A DNA stretch of 58,903 bases from Gnetum montanum (Eukaryota; Streptophyta; Gnetopsida; Gnetales; Gnetaceae). The stretch covers positions 1 to 58,903 of the forward strand of contig MNCI01026969.1 of NCBI GenBank assembly GCA_015680685.1. The letters are read 5' to 3'. The position numbers and the translations under genes were made by a program. Below, in pieces: positions 55,763 to 58,903 of this stretch. The number at the start of each line of letters is the position of its first letter. Positions within the stretch are counted from its first letter, which is position 1. A model generated the notes under the pieces. It did no database searches. It saw only the letters and a program-made list of their open reading frames with translations, and was not told the origin of the DNA.

Positions 55763-57257
55763 ACCTATGCGCGGGAGATTCGTGATTCCCTATAAATTTT
55801 GACGAACTGTTCACGTCGGGTTCACGTCAGATTGGGGAGCGCTTACAGAAGTGTATTAAATTCGCAGTGGGTACGTATTTCATAATTTCCAATGAAATTT
55901 TGTCTGGATTTGAAAATATACATTGATATGGTGGCCTTGCCTTGCCTTGCCTCGTATTGTTATTGCCTTTTTAGTTCTTGCGATGTCTGCATTTTGCATT
56001 AAAATCTTACATATCTTCTCCTGTTCTTAATCATACCAAAAATTTCATTTCATTGTTAAGTGGGAAGCAAGCAATCAAGATTCATGGCATCGGCAGACGG
56101 ACCACAGAAAACAAGGGAGCACGAATAAATAAACAAACACACGGAAATCACGAAAGGGCTACTATGGTAACCGATGGCCGAAGGGGCAAGTATGGGTCAT
56201 ACGGAAAGTTTTGGACGGGGCGTGCGAGGAAAACATTGCATTTGCATGGATTCGCCTGGCTTTGGGAGTGTCAAAGGTTTCGCCATGACTCACACATTGT
56301 CGCGTTTGGGAGTGTCAAAGGTTCCGCCATGACTCACACATTGTCGCGTGTTTATTGTTCATTGCTGGTTTTTTCTCTTTTTCTCGAATCTCTGCTTAAA
56401 AAAGAAAAAACAAAACAGGGTCATCGTCATGGGTCCTGAGTCATGAACATGATGACCGATGGATGCTTGTTCAACTTTTTTTAAAAAAATCTGTTTGCTT
56501 ATCAAGCAACGAAGTCCACCAGCACATCACATGGACAATGGCCATATGCAAGATCATGGTGCTTTGTTTCTAGTGCCGATTTTCCAGCGTCTGAAAGGTT
56601 TTCGATCATTATAGGTGAGATGAGTTACTGTGTTGTGCCTAGTTTAGTTAAGTTGTGTATTTTTATAATACGGTCATCTTCAACGTGGCCCTACTCACAG
56701 GTAGTTTCTAGGGTGCTACTCATAAGTAGTAGTTGAACAAAAGTATTAGCAGACCTGATTTGTTATAAATTTGGTCAAGGCTTGAGGCTTAATTTCATTT
56801 TTGGAAATATTGGATTGAGTAACAAAAGGATTTTATTTTATTGCTGTCATTTTGGTTGTTGCAGAAATTATATGTTTGGCCAAATTATGGCTCCTGAGTA
56901 AGGAAATGGATTTAGTGCCCTCCATACCTTTGCAAATTTTCTTGCTTCAACTTAATTTAATGGTGATATTTAGGATACTTAAAATTTTGGATACTTAAAA
57001 TTTTAGGATACTTAAAATTTTGGATTAACAATATTTTAACAATATTTTGGATTTACATTGTACTTGTTCTATGTTCATTGTTTTACAATGTATTTTTATG
57101 ATATATGGGATTTAATTTTAAAAAAAATTAATATATTTAAATTTTCTCTATCATGTCCCATACCCACTTTTTCTTGAGGCACATGTACCCAAACACGTTC
57201 AGAATCACAAATCCTCGATTCTTCGCTTCCACGAATCATATTCTTTTGATGCATAGG
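55763..57257 (+). other. Downstream region, no gene supported
   Basis: Contains one 44 bp tandem duplication (56261-56348) and A/T-rich simple repeats near 56970-57050. The 153-codon frame at 55978-56439 has no recognisable domain and spans the duplication. Confidence 0.5.
56261..56348 (+). repeat. Tandem duplication, 2 x 44 bp
   Basis: TTTGGGAGTGTCAAAGGTT, then a near-identical remainder ending TTGTCGCG; the two units differ at one base. Confidence 0.85.
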
Positions 57258-57341
57258 TTTGAACTGTATAGATTGATCCCCTATTTTGTCGTGCTACTCT
57301 CTCTCAACATCTATGCATTAATTGTCATGGTACCAACTTAG
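57258..57341 (+). pseudogene. Duplicate of the ankyrin gene C-terminal end, copy 3
   Basis: FELYRLIPYFVVLLSLNIYA with a short tail and TAG. It shares TTTGAACT at its start with copy 2, which the gene itself lacks. No ankyrin repeats lie upstream, so it is a remnant. Confidence 0.6.
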
Positions 57342-58511
57342 TACATGAAGACACTATTCTCTTTTCATCTTTCATTCGTATCTCTAGTAGTTACTGCACT
57401 CCACATTAAACTCAACAACCTAGCATCAACCATTTCACAGATTTGGTTACTACATGCTGACTTGCATTAAACTTGGCAAGCTAGTTAAATTCGGGTTCAC
57501 AATTTTGCAAGTTGAATTTGGCATAAAGGTTAAAGCTTTAACATACATGGCCCAACTTCCATTTCATGTCTACCTTAACAAGGCTTGAGTAGTGACCCAA
57601 CATGAAATCAAAATTGCTATTTTACTATGTCTTTAGATGAAAAAGATCAATTTAATAGATATTACAATTGTATTATAAAAGTTAAATATCTACCAATTTA
57701 ATAAATTGGCCAACTAAAACTCAATGTAATAAAAAATTATCATGAACTCTTTGTTGAAATATTATGAAATTGAAACTAAATTTTTATAGGATTTATTGGA
57801 CAAATATTACATTTTCATGAAAAATAAAGATAAACTCTATATATTGACCAAGCACCAGTGGGGGTAACAAAAACAACTCATATAAGTTTTTTGCTATAAC
57901 ATTCTAAAGTTATCTCAAATGGGTAGTCATAACACATAAAAGAAATATATGTAACAAATGGATAGTCATAGCATATAAAAGAAATACATGCAACTCATCC
58001 TCAAAGGATTTCAAAACCACACAACCTATAGGTGCACTTTTTTTCGAAGAAAATGAATCTATCTTCTACTTTTAATTCTACAATGATATGAACTTAAGTA
58101 AAGCATGCTAATGGCACTCCAATAAATAGCAATTAAGAGATAGTGAGCTTCTACATCTAGTTTATTACATCTAACATGATGTAAATAAATTTTTTTTCCT
58201 TCTACATTAGACCACAACTTTGATTAAACCATCTACTTAACTCACTAGTGAATATGCTTGGGATTTTGGTGCACTTCCTCCCAATGTATATTTCATTTTT
58301 GCAACCATTGCATTCCTTGAAAATACCAACTATAGTCACATAAATCCTCAAGAACTACTTTAGAGAACTTTTCTTTCTTTGAGATGTGAAAGCTATGGGT
58401 GTGTACAATGAGTTGGCACCTAGCTTCTACTTCTAAAGGTAATAAATCAGATTTACATAATAACATTAAGTAAGGTGTTTGCATCTTTGATGAGACATGA
58501 ATTGCTCATAG
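57342..58511. other. AT-rich region without a recognised gene
   Basis: One small duplication (around 57918-57992, with CATAAAAGAAATA repeated). Otherwise nothing that I can support. Confidence 0.5.
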
Positions 58512-58903
58512 TGTTGGCGGCCGCGTTAAGGCACCCACGATAAGGCACCCACGTTGTATCATGGGTCGCGATGTATCATGGGCCGCGATATCGCAGTCAG
58601 CCACAATTTCTATAAATAAGAGGTAGCTCTCCCTCATTTTCATCCCAGTTTTAGTGTAGTGAAGCTCTGGCAATTTGATCCCTCCAGAGTTAGAATTTTC
58701 CCGTGTCTGCCCGCAGTGTGGTGAATGTGATTGTACAGTGTCTTTATTCGAGTGTGCCGTACTTGGACACGCACATGACTGGCAATAAAGATCGAGATTA
58801 CTTTATTATTCTAGCATTCACTTAGTTTATTTATTGTTATTTATTTCATGTTATTTATTGCTTTCATAGCGCGATGTGAGTACGACTTAACTACGAGCAT
58901 CTA
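58512..58903 (+). mobile_element. Partial LTR of the Athila-like family, cut by the window edge
   Basis: Begins TGTTGGCGGCCGCG, has two short direct duplications (AAGGCACCCACG twice, TGTATCATGGG twice), a GCGATATCGC palindrome, TATAAATAAGAGG, and the block GTACTTGGACACGC, then GGCAATAAAGATCGAG. These match the LTRs of AN and the LTR at 39681-40268. Confidence 0.75.

Noticed and set aside
55978-56439. 153-codon open frame downstream of the ankyrin gene
   Set aside because: It spans a 44 bp tandem duplication that gives a repeated peptide, has no domain, and its composition looks non-coding.

Overview
The window looks like plant nuclear DNA, most likely from a seed plant with a large genome (a gymnosperm is my best guess, unproven). 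It is AT-rich. Almost all of 1-50650 consists of nested, decayed Ty3/gypsy LTR retrotransposons with small SINE and LINE pieces. The only host gene I can support is an ankyrin-repeat membrane-protein gene at 53434-55680. Several assembly scars (single Ns beside 42-47 bp duplications, and two N-runs) suggest scaffolded short reads.

Layout. T1 (1-5085, minus strand) is the gag end and a long 5' LTR of a Tat-type element; its LTR carries a ~180 bp tandem array. T1 sits inside A2 (5091-8580, minus), an Athila-like element. A2 sits inside T2 (8581-16982 and 32451-33394, minus), an old Tat-type element. T3 (16988-32445, plus) is a 15.5 kb Tat-type element inserted into the 5' LTR of T2, with ATCTC target duplications and 1446/1447 bp LTRs. 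To the right lie SINE-like insertions, a chromovirus-like gag-protease piece (C1, 33697-35535), and a second Athila-like element (A1, 35536-41416, minus) split by a solo LTR in its reverse transcriptase and a second plus-strand LTR in its gag region. Then come a LINE fragment, a SINE with 13 bp target duplications, and AN (43569-50645), an Athila-like element with CATAC target duplications that holds only gag and protease. After the ankyrin gene, a further LTR of the same broad family runs off the right edge.

Most interesting point. T3 has a multi-exon gene on its antisense strand (22605-26229, six exons with GT-AG introns) between protease and reverse transcriptase, in a stretch that may itself be a pol intron. 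T2, although old and diverged, has a homologous copy at the same place (8596-10977) with matching exon breaks. Between the protease and the 3' end of the antisense gene, both elements carry a short tandem array with a common design: a 4-bp-arm dyad, a 6-nt spacer, then a TAAACTRGC-like box. T3 carries a larger array of the same design downstream of pol. In several units the arms differ in sequence but remain complementary. This conserved gene-plus-hairpin module is the best candidate for an undescribed system.

The genes of the elements are not functional as they stand: T3 gag-pol alone has six in-frame stops and a frameshift. The ankyrin gene appears intact (three exons, 603 codons).
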